From: Aricia agestis
Lineage: Eukaryota > Arthropoda > Insecta > Lepidoptera > Lycaenidae
Reading direction: 5' to 3'
NCBI RefSeq assembly: GCF_905147365.1
Contig: NC_056423.1
Location: 3,142,501-3,206,500 of the forward strand
DNA: 64,000 nt
The first letter of the stretch is position 1; the number at the start of each line of letters is the position of its first letter. The translations under genes were made by a program, and so were the position numbers. This document shows, one piece after another, positions 11,012-25,200 of this stretch. The notes below the pieces were generated by a model. That model was not told where the DNA came from. It worked only from the letters and a program-made list of their open reading frames with translations, and searched no databases.

Positions 11012-12399
11012 AAATCACCTTTTTGATAAATCATCTACGTAAAAGCTAAATTAGATAGTTATTTTGATAGCATATAGGTTACTACGAGATCGCGATTATC
11101 CGATCGTCTCTAAAATAGACGTGTGACAAGAGTGAACAGTGAACTAAGTCTAGTGGTTCTATATATAACTGCATACCGTACTGAAATTTAGACCACCAAA
11201 CAGATTGAATGCTCTATTTTTAAATTGTGAGTGCAGCTGCCAGCGGGTTAAACTTTTTTCAGAGGTTTGATTCATGTGCAGTCCGTGCCTTTCTTGCTGA
11301 CATTAAGAAAACAACATTCTATTTTTAAATTAAAGCGGCAATTTTTCTATGATTGTCGTGGAGACTAGAGATTAGAAGCTCTGCCTCTAGCAAGAATGCT
11401 ATTGGTTAATTTGGTTTGAAGCTAGCAACGTTGCACAGTACTTTCAATAGACAATAAGTTAGATTTACTACCTGTTTCAAGTATTTTTTGAAGGAGATTT
11501 TGCTAAACTGTCAGAGATGTAGACCTCCTTGGCCCTAGTCTCCACGCTTACCTTTCCCGACATGAAGAAAACAATCTATTTTTAAGTTGTGGCGGCAAAT
11601 TTTTCTACTCGAATGCGTTGGTTTGACATTCTGTAAATAAATGTGAATGTTAATTATCTGCATCGCCTTGCTTTGGGAATGACAAATGACTGTTTACGGT
11701 TTTTATTGCTTTTGAGTCTTTTAAATTACGATAACGCCAGTAAAGACGGCGATTTATTCGAGCCAATAATTTGGTATTTAGCTTCATTGCACGCAATATG
11801 TTCTCGGGCTGATGTTTTGACGTTACCCTTTACGTTATGAATGTTCGTTTCCGCATTTGTTTTCATGTATTTTGTCGGTATATTTTGTAGGAATATGCTA
11901 CGTTCTTCAATTATTATTCACGATGACAACTTGTGAGTCGTGGTTTCTTTAAGTTCCCATTTGCTTCTCTTAGCTCTTTCTTTGATATTTCATTTTAAAT
12001 ATCTAATCATCACCTGTAATACGGGCTAGGTATTTCATCTTAATGGCTCATTTTCATTAATCGATAGCAACCATACTATAACTATGGGGTGGAAGACATC
12101 TTGAGAAATCTTTCGAGCGGTGGGAGCCGCAGAATATTATACAACATAACATCTGCTTTGACAAGATAGCCGCCACCTAGGTGTTTGAAACTTTGTATTT
12201 TAAATAAACCTCAAACTTACAGAAAAATTAGTGCCATACTGTTACAAATCGTTCGAATTACGAATTAAATCTTAGCATTTTGAAAAAATATTGTTCACAT
12301 TCACGACCTCCCACAGGTATGGCATTATCAGACTTCTTTTTATGATCATACAGGGAACTGTTAAAGGTTTCAGGATGGTACAAAAAAAAATCTCCTTTG

Positions 12400-12640
12400 C
12401 AGTAGTATGGCGGCCATTGGGAACTGTCGGAAACGTGGCAACTCGCGTCCCGCAAGCTGTATATCTTGGTCTTTCATTGGTCGATATCACGGTTGGTTTA
12501 AAGCATGCGGGCAATCCCCGCAGGCGGTGTAACGAACACGTATCGACTTGTAACTTTCATTGGTCGTTATCTTGGCTGCGGGGACTGCCCGCATGCTGTA
12601 TAACGAACGAGTTAACGACCAATGAAAATGAGCCATAAGC
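12400..12640. repeat. Repeat with internal inverted GC-rich arms
   Basis: GCATGCGGGCAATCCCCGCA (12503) is mirrored by CTGCGGGGACTGCCCGCATG (12573). The phrase TTTCATTGGTCG occurs at 12470 and 12555 and inverted near 12617. The overlapping frames on both strands are by-products. Confidence 0.55.
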
Positions 12641-13021
12641 GTAGCCAGCCTCTGCTTATTATTACTTGTTTCGCGTATATCCTCATTTACCTTTAGGTTT
12701 AGATAACAGCAAGCGAAAAAATTTAATATTTTGATAATCAAATTCTTCGATGCTTCGATTTTGCGAACCTTCTCATGTCATCATCTATTTTCGATGAATA
12801 CCATTGTGGTCCGTCGTTTCTTTTTAACTAAACTCTTTAGGTTTAGATAACATTTGATATTTTGTATTTTCATTTACATTATCTTCATTATTTCTAAACT
12901 CTCCTCTTCCAGACAGCAAATAGCGTCAGTTTTGCGAACTTTCTCATGTATTTTTCGATTTATGCTATTGTGTTGCATCGTTTCTACTTCCTCATCCACT
13001 AACTTCCTCCTCTTCTTCCAG

Positions 13022-13222
13022 ACAACAGACAGCGCGGACTTCCTCGCGACCCGGCCGCACACTGCTGCTGTGCTCCCGGGCAAGCCCGCGGCGAACCCGC
13101 TGCAGTTCATCAAGGTCGGCCCCGCTGACCTGGGCACGAGGGCGCGGGAGCAGCTGCGCCGGGCTGAACTAGCGAAGCGGACGGAGCCCGCGCGCATCGA
13201 GCGCCAAGAGGACTGGCAGTCG
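13022..13222 (+). CDS. Exon 1 (first visible coding exon) of the smallish-like gene
   Basis: 67 codons, phase 0 at both ends. The acceptor follows a pyrimidine-rich tract with AG at 13020-13021; the donor is TCG|GTGAGT at 13222/13223. The peptide contains NPLQFIKVGPADLG, then a basic/acidic helix-like stretch (REQLRRAELAKR), and ends EDWQS, which continues directly into NLDNWKSS of exon 2. The exon is much more GC-rich than the flanking DNA, as are the other exons. The frame is open upstream back to 12854, but that part is AT-rich and follows no coding pattern, so I treat it as intron. No convincing start codon is seen here; an upstream coding or leader exon is expected. Confidence 0.85.
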
Positions 13223-16200
13223 GTGAGTTATAAATTGTTACAATTTACTATTTCTTTCTCTACTTTTTTTAATGTAATTTGGGCTATTCGCCCATATCCT
13301 TCTTTGCTATTTTTAACCGACTTGCAAAAACGAGAAGGTTATATATTCGGCTGTGGATATATATATTTTTTTTGTATGTTCGACTACTACTCCGCCGTTT
13401 GTGAACCGATTTTCAAAATTTTTGTTTCGTTATATTAGGTTTCAATCCAATTTGGTCCCATTTTCACAAAAGTGGTGATCTGATGATGGGATCCATGAGT
13501 TATCGAGGGAACTCTTCAAAAATTATATGGAAACATATGGTGATTTTCGTTTTATGAGAAGCATCCTAAGTATATGCTACCAAAACGCAAGATTTTGCAC
13601 CAAGGTATAATATGGTTCCGAAGATACTAAGAGAACTCCGGATTCCTTATAGATACAAGTTTGGGGGTTTAGGCGTTGTTTTAAGAACTGAAAGCATATG
13701 CTACTATGCAAATTACATTCATCATCATCATCTTCATCACTACCATGTCAGGGTCACCAATGTCACAACTTACATGGTTGTATATGGATACAATATATAC
13801 ACAACACCATAAAATATCATCAGTCATCACGTTATGTCCTTATTTATTTGGTACATTTCAAAGCGATTTTGATACAAAAAAAAACAAGTTCAAGTACCAC
13901 AAAATTGAACATAAGTAATAAATTCAACCTTTACTCCAGAGCGTAAGGCACACATTTGGGTTGGACTGAAGGAAACGGGGCACTATGGAAAAAAGACTTA
14001 GAACAATTTTTCGTCATAATTTAACCTCTTATAACCACCCTTTTTGAATATACCAATCGATAGGGGGCGCCAAGGGGAGCAAAAAGCTCAGATAAACTTT
14101 TCTCAAAAATCAACCCCTGTCGAAAGACAGGCCGAAATGTGACCCTTGTTAGTATGGCGAAAATACTTAGAAAAATTTGGCTAAGGTTTAGGAACTTACG
14201 TCAATTAAATGTTGGTGACATGGGTTAAGGAGGATTGTTTTGGGTGAGAAAAACTCCTACTTACCGATTCTACCGCCAGTAAACTTTCCGTTTAGAAGAA
14301 ATTCGCATTTGAGATTTTCGTAATCTTCAGATAAGATCATCTGTTTTCTGATGTTTACGAAGTATTTTTAAGGCATCTCAAGGCTGTGATGAGTGGGTCT
14401 TACTTAACTACTCAGCCACGGATACCGAAGGGGGGGACGGGGAGGCGCAGGCCCCCCTAAAGGGGGGGGGGGCTCAGGGGGCGCAGCCCCCCGCCAAAAC
14501 AAAAACAAACACAATCTAGAAAGTCCAAAAGTAGGTTAGGTTAGGTTGGAACTTAGACCACAACACCCAGATATAGGAGCCCCGCGTGGCGGGGCTTTCT
14601 TTTGTAGTAGTTTGTCAAATAAATTGGGGTAGGTTTGTAAACATTTACAAAGATTAAGATAATATTAAGGGGTTGAAGTATTTTCTTACGCGATGGTTAG
14701 TAGGTAACTAAAAAGAGTGAAATTATTATTTTTAACAAAAAATTAAAACCGACTTCCAAGGTAAAAACAATAATAACATCCTTAGATATAACATGAACTA
14801 AAAAGTATTAAATAATTTTTCCTATATAATAGTGCCTTTTTCCGAATTCGGCTAATCCTCAACTATTTCTGTACTCAATCTTCATAATTTTGAAGTCGGT
14901 GCCAGTTCCAAAAGTTTCAAATATTCTGTCAGAGAACTAAAGATTCAGCTATATGTTACCGACTTCAAAATGATGAAGATTGAGTACAGAAATAGTTGCG
15001 TTTTAGCCGAATTCGGAAAAAGGCACTATTAGATAGGAAAAATTATTTATTTAGTTCATATTTTAAGGATGTTATTATTGTTTTTACCTTGGAAGTCGGT
15101 TTTAATTTTTTGTATTTTGTCTACTGCCCACTTTCAGAACAAATTATGTTTTAGCGCCCCCCATTGTTTCAATTTAAAATGCATCCAGGTGAAATGAAAT
15201 TACAAATCACCCCCCAAGCCTCTACATTACGCGTACGCCCCCATTTTTTCTGGGTCCCACACCGCCCCCTTTATACTTTCAGCGCCCACAAGGAGGCGTT
15301 ATCACTTATCGTTATCGCCTACTTTGGGAAAGGCTGGTGTATAGGTTTTTCATACAATATTCAATACAATATTATTAATATTTCTCTACGTTACTGTCGG
15401 AAAACAAAGCCTCCAACATACGATCTCCATATCAAAAGCCTCGTCGGCGAAGTCTGGTAAAATACGGGAAAATTGCTAGACCAGCAGGGCGATTCACGAT
15501 TTCCGTTTGACTTGAATTCGGAAACTTCATTTCGTCATTGGGTCAACGCACTCAACGTCTAGTGCGGCGAGGGTTGATTGGATGTCGCGCGATGAAGTTT
15601 CAGAATCGCGCGATGAAGTTTCAGAATTTGCGTATCAAGATTCAAGGGCCTGTTTATAATATTAATATTTTCGTTTTGAAACCAGCTGTGGAGTACCTTT
15701 ATAGGAGCAGTTCATGCGATCCGTAATGAATTGTAAAACTAAATTAAAGTTTATTTAGAAAATCATAATATATTATCAGGTGTCAGAGATAGGTTATATT
15801 GCTTTACAAGTTTGAATCGTTTGCACATACAGCTGCTATAAACTTCTGAGTAACTTTGAAACAAGTCAGGCAATATAAATATTTTGTAAACTGCGTCGAT
15901 GCCGCCACCGGAAATAATTGACATTTTAAAACATGGCGGCGCCCGCGCTTCCGGCGCACGGGAATGTTCTGTTTTTGCTGTGATCGTTAAAATTCTTTAT
16001 GTTGACACGGTTTTTGTGATGGCCGCCTTTTAAAGGGGATTTTAGCAAAGATACTTCTCTTACCCTTGGAGGTTTTATCAGATAAGGTTATGCAAGAGGA
16101 TGGTGCCAATTTATTCTCCTCTTAAAGGAGTGAGCACACTGAGATGGGCCGTGCCGGGGCTCATCGCAACAATCCGCCTCCATACAATTTGTATGGAAGC

Positions 16201-19200
16201 GGATCCGCGTATCGCACACTGTGTCGGGGCGCAGCGGATTTCCGCTTCCATACAAATTGTATGGAGGCGCATTTTTGTGATGAGCCCCGGCACGCTGAGC
16301 CCCGGCACGGCCCGTCTCAGTCTGCTCACTCCTTAAAGGTGCCGGTTGGCAGCGGGCGACACGAAGCAACCGCAGTCGACGTGTCGTCGCGACACTACTG
16401 CTGTACTCCGCAGCTAGCGACACGAAGCTAGCGACACATAGAAATACATAGAAACCAGTAGTGTCGCGACGACACGCCATCTGCTGCCGCTTCATACATG
16501 AAGCGGCAGCAGACGCCCCAATTTTTACAACTACATTTAACAAATACATTTACTTATTATTTTTACAGAACCATAAAAATTCATAAAAATCCTTAATTTA
16601 ATTTAGACAATTATTTTGATATCATAAATAAAGTATAAACCTGACCATCATAACTTGTGGCCTGAGACGGTCATAAAGGAAATATTATAGAGTATTCATA
16701 TTAACGTATAAAAATTACTGCCCTGTAAAGCAATTTTATACGGTTTATAGCCCAATTAGAAGTAAATGTAAACATAAAATCCTTCACAACAAAATGGAAA
16801 AACAAGTAGCACGTCTGCGCATTACGCGGAATAAAAATGTCAAATAGCTGCAAATATTTCAGCCAAAATTCGAAGAATCTGAGGCAATGATTGATAATAT
16901 CAAAGGGTACATATTTCAGCTTGCTTCGCTAATTAATAACCAAGAGCAGTCTGATGTTAATGTCAACTATAAACAACGAGGAATTCGCAATCCCAAAACA
17001 ATTTACTGTTGAGAGAATAAAGGTACCGTTCCGATCAACGCGGCAAGCGAACGCGACCGACCAAAATTCAGTTTCATTTTGCTCTACGCCTCTACGAAAC
17101 AGCGGCCAATGGGTCGTTAGACCAATGCCGGTAGATGGAACCTGTAGTTCCATCTACCGGCATTGGTCTAACGACCTTGTTGTTTGAATTTGTTGTTTGA
17201 AAAAATATGTTGTTTGAATTTTCGTCAGTCACAGTCGCGTTTGGCAAAGATTGGAACCTTAAGGCCAGGTTTACACGGCACAATCCTGCACGTTTCCTGC
17301 ACGTTTTTTTGCAGTATACGTCTTTACGAATAAATAGCCGCCATACATACATTATATGGCATACAATGTATAGACTATAGAGAACCATTTACACGTCGAT
17401 TCGAATCTCGCCGACGGAACAAAAAGTTTTCAAAGTTCCTGGGTCATGGATGTGTATTAAATATGTGTACTCGTATCATATAATAAAAATCTTAAATGTA
17501 TGTATAGTATAAAAGTATTAAATATATTTCCGTTGTCTGGTACCCGTAACACAAGTCCTTCAGGTACTTAGCACGGGGCCAGACTGATGTGGTGTGAAGC
17601 GTCCATAGATAGATTGTACTGCACGATTTGTTGCAGTATAATCGGCGTATGAACACTGCAAACGTGCAGGATTGTGCCTTGTGAACCTACTCTTAGAGAA
17701 TATAAACTGCCGACATTCTGTCACTCGAATTCCTCGAGGGCTTAAAAAAACTAGTATAAAATTCAATGAAGTCTGTTTTTATCCATTATCCGCCATTATC
17801 GAGATTACTGTCGTTAAAATGCCAGCGCATTACGCAAGCATTCGCATAGAAAATATATTTGTTACCAGCCAGTGTTTAGGTCTCGGGTTTGGTCTAAGTT
17901 GGAGGCTATTTTCTAGTATTGTTTCGCTTTGCTACGATTAGTATAGATAACCTTTAGTAATTAATATTTATGTTTAATGAACTTACTTACAATTTGGCGT
18001 TTTACTTGCAACATGCAACATGTCGATTTGAGTTGCTACTGCTGATGCTGCTACAACGATGGGAAGCGGAAGTGGTCCGAGTAGCTAGTCTGCACTGCCA
18101 CAAACATTAAAAAAATGTCAACATTTTTTCAAATCTTAATATGGCGCCATTCTTTTCTACAAGACTACTTTTTAAACTGGTTACTAGTTGTTCTTGTACC
18201 AACACCTTTATTTAGTCCATAATAGCGGAGCAAAAAATAGGCACGCGATGGAGTATTCGTGAGATAATGTACCTTATATCGTTGTAATAAAGGTCCTGGT
18301 AATCGTCCAATACCTGTCACAATCAGGAAATACCGACACTGAAAATAAAAGCGAAGTATGTGTAATAAGTAGAGATTTAATAGTAGTCACCTTGAAAGTT
18401 CCTTTGTACAGAAGTCATCGGCGCAGAAGAAAACCGGACGCGCGACGCCGCGTCGGCAGTACGTTTATTATAATACAGCGATTTTGCTAAATGGTTTGGT
18501 GCAGACGGGATACGCGCGATATTTGTCATTGATAAGGGTAGCGTGTGGTCACTTAAAATATTGTTTTTTTCCTGTACATTATAGTAAATATCTGACAGGA
18601 CGACAATAAAATATTTAAAATACATTTTTGTAAAATATCTTTAAAAAATACGAATAAGTGCAAGTCTAAATTAACACGGTGTATACAGGGTGTAACTAAA
18701 ATAAGTGATAATACTTTAGGGTGTGTACGTGTTCCTTGTATAGAGTTCACCGTGAAAGTAGCAGCGCTGGAAGACCAAAATTTTTTTTCACCTTTGTATG
18801 GGGAAACTCGTGACGCTCGGGCCCTTGCCCATACAAAAGTGACAAAAAGAATTTCGTCTTTCAGAGCTGCTACTTTCACAGTCAACTCTCTACAAGGAAC
18901 ACGTACGCACCTTAAAGTATTATCACTTATTTTGGTTACACACTGTATATACTTCGGCTTAGGCTTACTTAGGCTTATAACGGCTATGTATTTGATAGTA
19001 GCACATTATGAAATTACAGATTGATTTGCAAGATAGTCCTTTTATTAATTTGCTCATAACTTTTAGTCGCGTCAACTCCAATAATAATTATTACTTACAT
19101 TAAGATTTTTGGAACTCTATTAAATAATTTTAAAATCGAGAGTAGGCTTCATGAATGTAGCTCGTCTAAAGTTTTTTTTTTTATGAAATAAGGGGGCAAA

Positions 19201-22200
19201 CGAGCTAACGGGTCACCTGATGGAAAGCAACTTCTGTCGCCCATGGACACTCGCAGCATCAGAAGAGCTGTAGGTGCGTTGCCGGCCTTTTAAGAGGGAA
19301 TAGGGTAATAGGGGAGGGTAGGGATGGGAAGGGAAGGGAATAGGGGAGGATAGGGAAGGGAATTGGGCCTCCGGTAAACTCACTCACTCGGCGAAACACG
19401 GCGCAAGCGCTGTTTCACGCCGGTTTTCTGTGAGAACGTGGTATTTCTCCGGTCGAGCCGGCCCATCCGTGCCGAAGCATGGCTCTCCCACGTATCAAGT
19501 TACCGACCATAACGTACAAATCATGAAATAAATCACTGAAAAATATTCTCGACTCATCTCAATTAGTAACATTATCGCTGATAAATGCTTTAATGCAATA
19601 CGATCGTTCTACAAGAAAGAGCTACAAATTATTAACAGACGTTGAGTGGATGAGATCATACCAGACAATGAAATTACTATATTTAGTGCTCATACTTAGT
19701 GCATTCCGATAGTCTAGTAATTAGCTGCTTCACGCCTCGACGCGTTATCAGTGTGATTTCAGAGGAATGTGCATGCAACGATAGTGTTGATAAGGAATAT
19801 TTTATGCATTATGTAAATACTGCGACTGAAACCTGATGCTATGTTGTGTATGTGTAGAAGTTAAAAGAGGTCGGCGGGGCTAAAATGGTCGCTCTGGCGA
19901 ATCATGATATGAATCATAATATGTTTCATTTTTTTAAATCGCTAAATACAGGCAGAGTTGTATTTTGCGATTCATGTCTAGTAAATCGTACTGATTTGAC
20001 ATATTTTGTCAGTTTAATAGTTTTGACAGTTAATTTGATGAATTGATTGAGAGATGTGACCATTTAGCCCCGCTGTTCTTGCTCCCTTTCGACCAGTCTT
20101 TAACTTTTCGGAGATTTTTAACTTGTAGCATGCTCAGAAATATACGAAGTGACAAATTGGAAATGAAATTTGTCAGGTCCGTATAACGTCAAGAGTGAAT
20201 TATTACAGGAATGATTTGGCAGTTTTGATCCTATATTTTTTTCGCAGAAATTAGTATTTGACTCTTTATAATATGAAGCTTTGTGCCTCTTTTCGCCGTT
20301 TTAACTTTAGTATGCATACAGTTGCATGTCGCAAGTAGCCCGTATGCGCTGTTCTGGAATGAAGTCATCTTAAGAAATGGATTTTAGATGCATTCACATA
20401 CAACTCATTATCATAAAACTCTTAATTATACTAAGCAGGCTACAGTCGCATGTCGCAAGTAGCCCGTATGCTGTGCTGGAATGAAGTCATCTTAAGAAAT
20501 GGCTTTTAGATTCATTCACGCTTGTAATGTAATTACATATCGAGGCCGAACAGAGGCCATGTTGTTTTATTAACTCTAACTTTTAAGAGTATTACAATTT
20601 ACAAACTGAAAAACAAAAGTAACATGCATTATTGTTAGTCTTGTAAAGGTTTATTTTGTTGAAATTGTTTGCGTCACATGTTACGAGCTTCCGTAATCTC
20701 TTGTCATCGGTTAAACTTAGTTACGAGTTACGACATTAATGCCTGTATTCATCATCAGCATAATAATAATAACTCCCACACCGGTTTCGGTTACGGTGGC
20801 CGGATTCATTGAAACCGGGTCAGTTACGCAGGAGTAATTATTATAGTGCCCAATAGTGTCCGATCGAAGGTATATTTTTGGCCGAAGCCGAAGCCGATTA
20901 ATCGGCAATTGCCACAAACTTTGGCCGAAGCCGAAGCCGAAGGTTTATAATTTTAACATGACTTGTATTGTAAATATGTTCAATATTGTCTACAAGCTAC
21001 AATTAATATTAAAATGATTTCAAAACTTCAATAATAAATGGCAAGCATGTCGCACCAAGTTTTACGTTAATTCATAAAATATCATAAAATATGCCTCCGA
21101 CTGCATTTTGTAGTTTTTTTCTTTCTTTCTTCTTCTACATTTTTCTATGTAGCCTTCTATTCATCCTGGCATGAAACTCGTACAAGCAAGAGTCGTATCA
21201 ATTAAAAAGTGAATTCGATGCCTCCGGCAGAATTAGGTCTTGTTTCGTTCTTTTTAGTTAACATTTTTTTGCAGTCGGGTTTCTTTTAATTTTTGAATTA
21301 ATCTATTATTTTCACTTTTCCTGAGCGTGTAGTTCGAAAACGGATGAGAATTCGGAAAAAGTGTAAAGAATAAAAATTATAGAGAATTGAATAAGTTTTT
21401 TTTTATCATAGAATGTTTTTGCTACAAGTTACAACTCATCTTTTTTCAGCTTTTAGCCAAAAACCAAAGATTGAGAATTTTGTCACCCTCCTCACTCCGG
21501 CTCACCTCCTAGAGTTCAGGATTTTTAGTATTTTTTGTCCCGGTAAGCACCCTGAACAAGTTCCAGCAGAAATATCTTAGGTTCCCCCTCACGCATTCTA
21601 CAACTACTTTATTGACTGAACTATTGTAAAAAATAATAATTTCTTTATTATTTCACCAATAACAATCATTAGACCAATCAATCAGTCTTTGTTTAACTCG
21701 ACTAGACCGAAACTAGACTAATAAATGAAATAAACACTATTTTCTTAATCAAAATTAAATAATTTGTTAAGAAGTTATAGTGTTTGTTTATTGTATTTGA
21801 CAGTGACTCCCAGCGGCCTCTGCATACACGATGAGTGATGACCCCCGGTGTCCGTCGCTCTCTCACGACTCACTCGTCTTTCGTAACAGTTCGTTCAATT
21901 TCGACGGTTGCTCGGACCTTCGGCAAAACTTCGGCTTCGGCCTAAAACCCGGCTGAAGCCGAAGTTTCGCCGAAGGTGGTTTTTTTGGCCGAAGGTGGCC
22001 GAAGCCGAAGCTTCGGTCGGACACTAGTGCCCAAGTGTGTGCGCAGTACACAAAAGCACTATTCCTTTTTACTCTCATAACCCAGTGGTGTGTATCCGAG
22101 TAGAGTAGTGTTGGTTTTTAGACATAGATCAAAGGGCGCTTGCTTGGATTTACGTAATACACTGACGCATTCACAAGCGTGTAAACGACTTCCAATTATG

Positions 22201-25200
22201 CCAAGCGAGATTTGTGAACGCTTCACGCTTGTGCCTTGTGGATGCTTGCCAAGCCTTGGCAAGCATGGAAACGCAGCATAAAATATGTTATTCATACAGT
22301 ATTCTAACGTCATCTATATTGTTGCAGAACTTGGACAACTGGAAGTCTTCGCGGCGGAAGCGCGTGGAGCACATCATAGAGCGGTGCGTGGAGGTGCGCC
22401 GCTTCGAGCAGGAGCCCACACAGCCGCGCGCCAAGGCGAAGACCTTCAACGAGATGCTGGAGGAGAGGTGAGTACGGTGGAACTGCGCAGTTTAGACTGT
22501 ACAGGCCATTTAGACTTTCTTAACATAATAATATAGATCTCTCTGCATTCTACAAACTAACGTCAACACTTAAGGCGCTGTGGTTGTTGCAACTACGTAA
22601 AATGAGTTTTTTAAATAATGTTTTTTGTAAAGAAAATGTCATTATTTAAGTAAAAAAAGTACTGTTTTAAAATTGAGAACATTTCCTATACACAAAGGTA
22701 TATCAGTACCTACACAATTCGGAAAATTCTGCTCGATAGAAAAAAATCTCAAAGATGACTGTTAAAACGCTGTTTTTCATAATTAAATCATTTTATAGCT
22801 AAATTACCCACTTTCTAGTAAAAACAAAAAATGTAGTACATTTGTTGTAACCTAACCTAAACGATTTGATATATTTGATTTGTGTAATACTAAAAACAAA
22901 TGGTTTTTTCTCCTATTTCCTATTATCAAGGCACGCGGCGATCGCGTTACCGCCACTGTACAAGGCGCGCTGATATGAATGTTATTTTAATGTCCTTTAC
23001 GTCGATATTCGTACTGACAGACATCGACCTGCTTATTTTAGGGACTACTGGGCCTTAACGAATGAAGTGAGATGTTTTCAAAGAAAAATTATAATACATT
23101 AGTTAGTTGTACCTTGTACAACATGACCTAGGGAAAATTGCGTACCATATCGTAGTGTGTGCACAATTCAACGGCGCTGCACACCGGGAGCAGGGTTGCC
23201 ATCTGTCCGGATTTCCCCGGGAAAGTTTTCAAATATAATATGATGTGAGTTGGCAACCCTAACCTTAGCGGCAACTTAGTATGAACTATGTAAGATAATC
23301 CAAAGAAAATCCTCAATCTAATGGCTTAATGAAAGGCGGAACAGCTGGATGTAACTCGACGCTGCGGCCACCGAGCGCGACGCAGCCAGTCGCGCGCGGT
23401 CCCCGTGACCGCCCGCTAATTAAGGTCATATCATCTTACTATCACAGTCATTGAACTAGAAGAGATTGGACCGCTCTCGCGGAACGTTCCTTGTACGTTA
23501 ACCTTAGGCGGATTTTGAGGCGCGACACTAAGGGCCTGTTTCACCACTTCCTGATAAGTGCCAGATAGGCTATCCACAACTTAACTTGACAGCTGAGTAT
23601 GGAGCATCAAATAAGTTGTGGATAGCCTATCCGGCACCTTATCAGGAAGTGGTGAAACAGGCACTAAGACTAGGGTTACACGGTCAGTCTGGCACAGCGT
23701 TGCCAGATTTTTTTGTGCCAAGTCGGGACTTTGGAACTTTATGAGTGAAAAAGCGGAATTCTTCAGTCAAAAGCGGGAAAAAGTAAAAAAAAAAGGTTTT
23801 ATACTTAAGTACCTTTTTTTAATTTGTTTCAAAAGAAAAGTTTTTGAATTTTTATCTTTTTATTTGCGTTACAATAACGTTTACATGACAATAGATAGCT
23901 AAAGTAGCCAAAGTAAATCTACCCCTCTTCCTCCCACACTCTTATCTTCAGTATGTGCACCTTTCTTTCTCAGCACGCTGCACGTACGTTCGGGCTTTCC
24001 CCGAAAAGCGGGACTGAGCCTGTCCCGCGCGGGACATTTAATTTTGATGAAAAAATCGGGACGTCCCGCCAAAATCGGGACGTCTGGCAACGCACTCTGG
24101 CATCAGTTCAGTCCATCAGTCTCAGACTGACGCCAGAATGATGACCGGAAAGTACATAATAAAAAATGATCAGTTCGACGATACTTAATTTTTTAACAGT
24201 ACTGGCCATTTAGCCGAAACTTTTTCGTTTTCGCTTCGTTATAGAATCGCCGATCAAAATGTATGGAATTGACATTAGACGAGTCGAAAGTCAACGTCAT
24301 ATTAACGAACGCTTGTGTCAATTCCATACACTTACATCGGCGATTCTATAACGAAGCGAAAACGAAAAGATTTTGGCTCACTCGGTGGCTAGATATCAGA
24401 CTAACCGAAAATCACGTCTCTTCAGCAGCCCTTTCTAAACCTCGATTTAGAAGTTAATTACAAAAGTATTGCGCGAACGATTTTAATTCGAAACGTAACA
24501 AATTACACTGCCATAGTAAATCTGTAATGTTGCAACCGACAACGTAATGAGATTATGAGAAGAATGATTTATTGTTAGAAAATATTATACATTAGCAAAT
24601 AGCAAACAGTTATTAAGGGAACAAACTGAAGTGTCGAAGGTGAAACTTCATTTAGTCATTATGTACGCTACTAATGCCATAATTCTTATGATGTAGGTAG
24701 TAAATTTTTGTGCAGGAACCTAGGTAATTACTATTTTAAGCTGAAAAATAACTCAAACATGTTAAATATTTTCGTATGAAAAAATGAATTTGGTATTACG
24801 TACGTATGAGAATTTAGATGGCACCCGGCCTCTTAAGATCTATTCTCAAAGTAAAAAGGACACAGGATACTTTTTATCCCGGAAAAATGTATGGTTCCCG
24901 CATGATAAACGAATTTTGGAGCAACGGATTTCTATAATTATTCTTTGAATACTTTTTTTACTTATTCTTAATTCCTTCTCCATTACTCCTACATCCTAAT
25001 TTTGATATCTAGTTACGAATTCCGAGAAAGCTCTAAACATCCGTTTACGAGTAATCAATGAACTAACATCCCTTCTCTACAACAACAGAGAAACAATACT
25101 ATTCTATTTTTAGATCTATTTCCTTTCTACATTGTTTATTTCAAAGCCATATTTACTATTTCACTCAAACTATCATCTATCTTCTTATCTTCTTCTTCTT

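Larger units (their letters stand above)
13223..22327 (+). other. Intron 1 of the smallish-like gene (9.1 kb)
   Basis: Bounded by TCG|GTGAGT and TTGTTGCAG|AAC. It is filled with repeats listed separately. Stretches without named features: 13740-14420, 15340-15880 (holding a short direct repeat, CGCGATGAAGTTTCAGAAT, at 15585 and 15608), 16520-17110, 17950-18680, 19500-19870 and 20530-20770. No further exon-like block in phase was found. Confidence 0.75.

Noticed and set aside
12291..12638. A 115-codon plus-strand frame
   Set aside because: It covers a repeat with inverted arms, and competing frames occur on the other strand.
12854..13021. Coding extension upstream of exon 1
   Set aside because: It is open but AT-rich and ends at a clean polypyrimidine tract with AG, as expected of intron sequence.
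14534..14549. Interstitial telomere repeat (TTAGG)n
   Set aside because: Only two or so units are present, also at 46028 and 22850; too short to claim.
14579..14603. Bacterial intrinsic terminator and contamination
   Set aside because: The surroundings are lepidopteran intron and repeats; the hairpin is more simply a repeat end.
16088..16549. A 153-codon frame on the minus strand, with overlapping frames on the plus strand
   Set aside because: The frames lie over two palindromic MITEs; both strands read similar peptides, with no splice or domain evidence.
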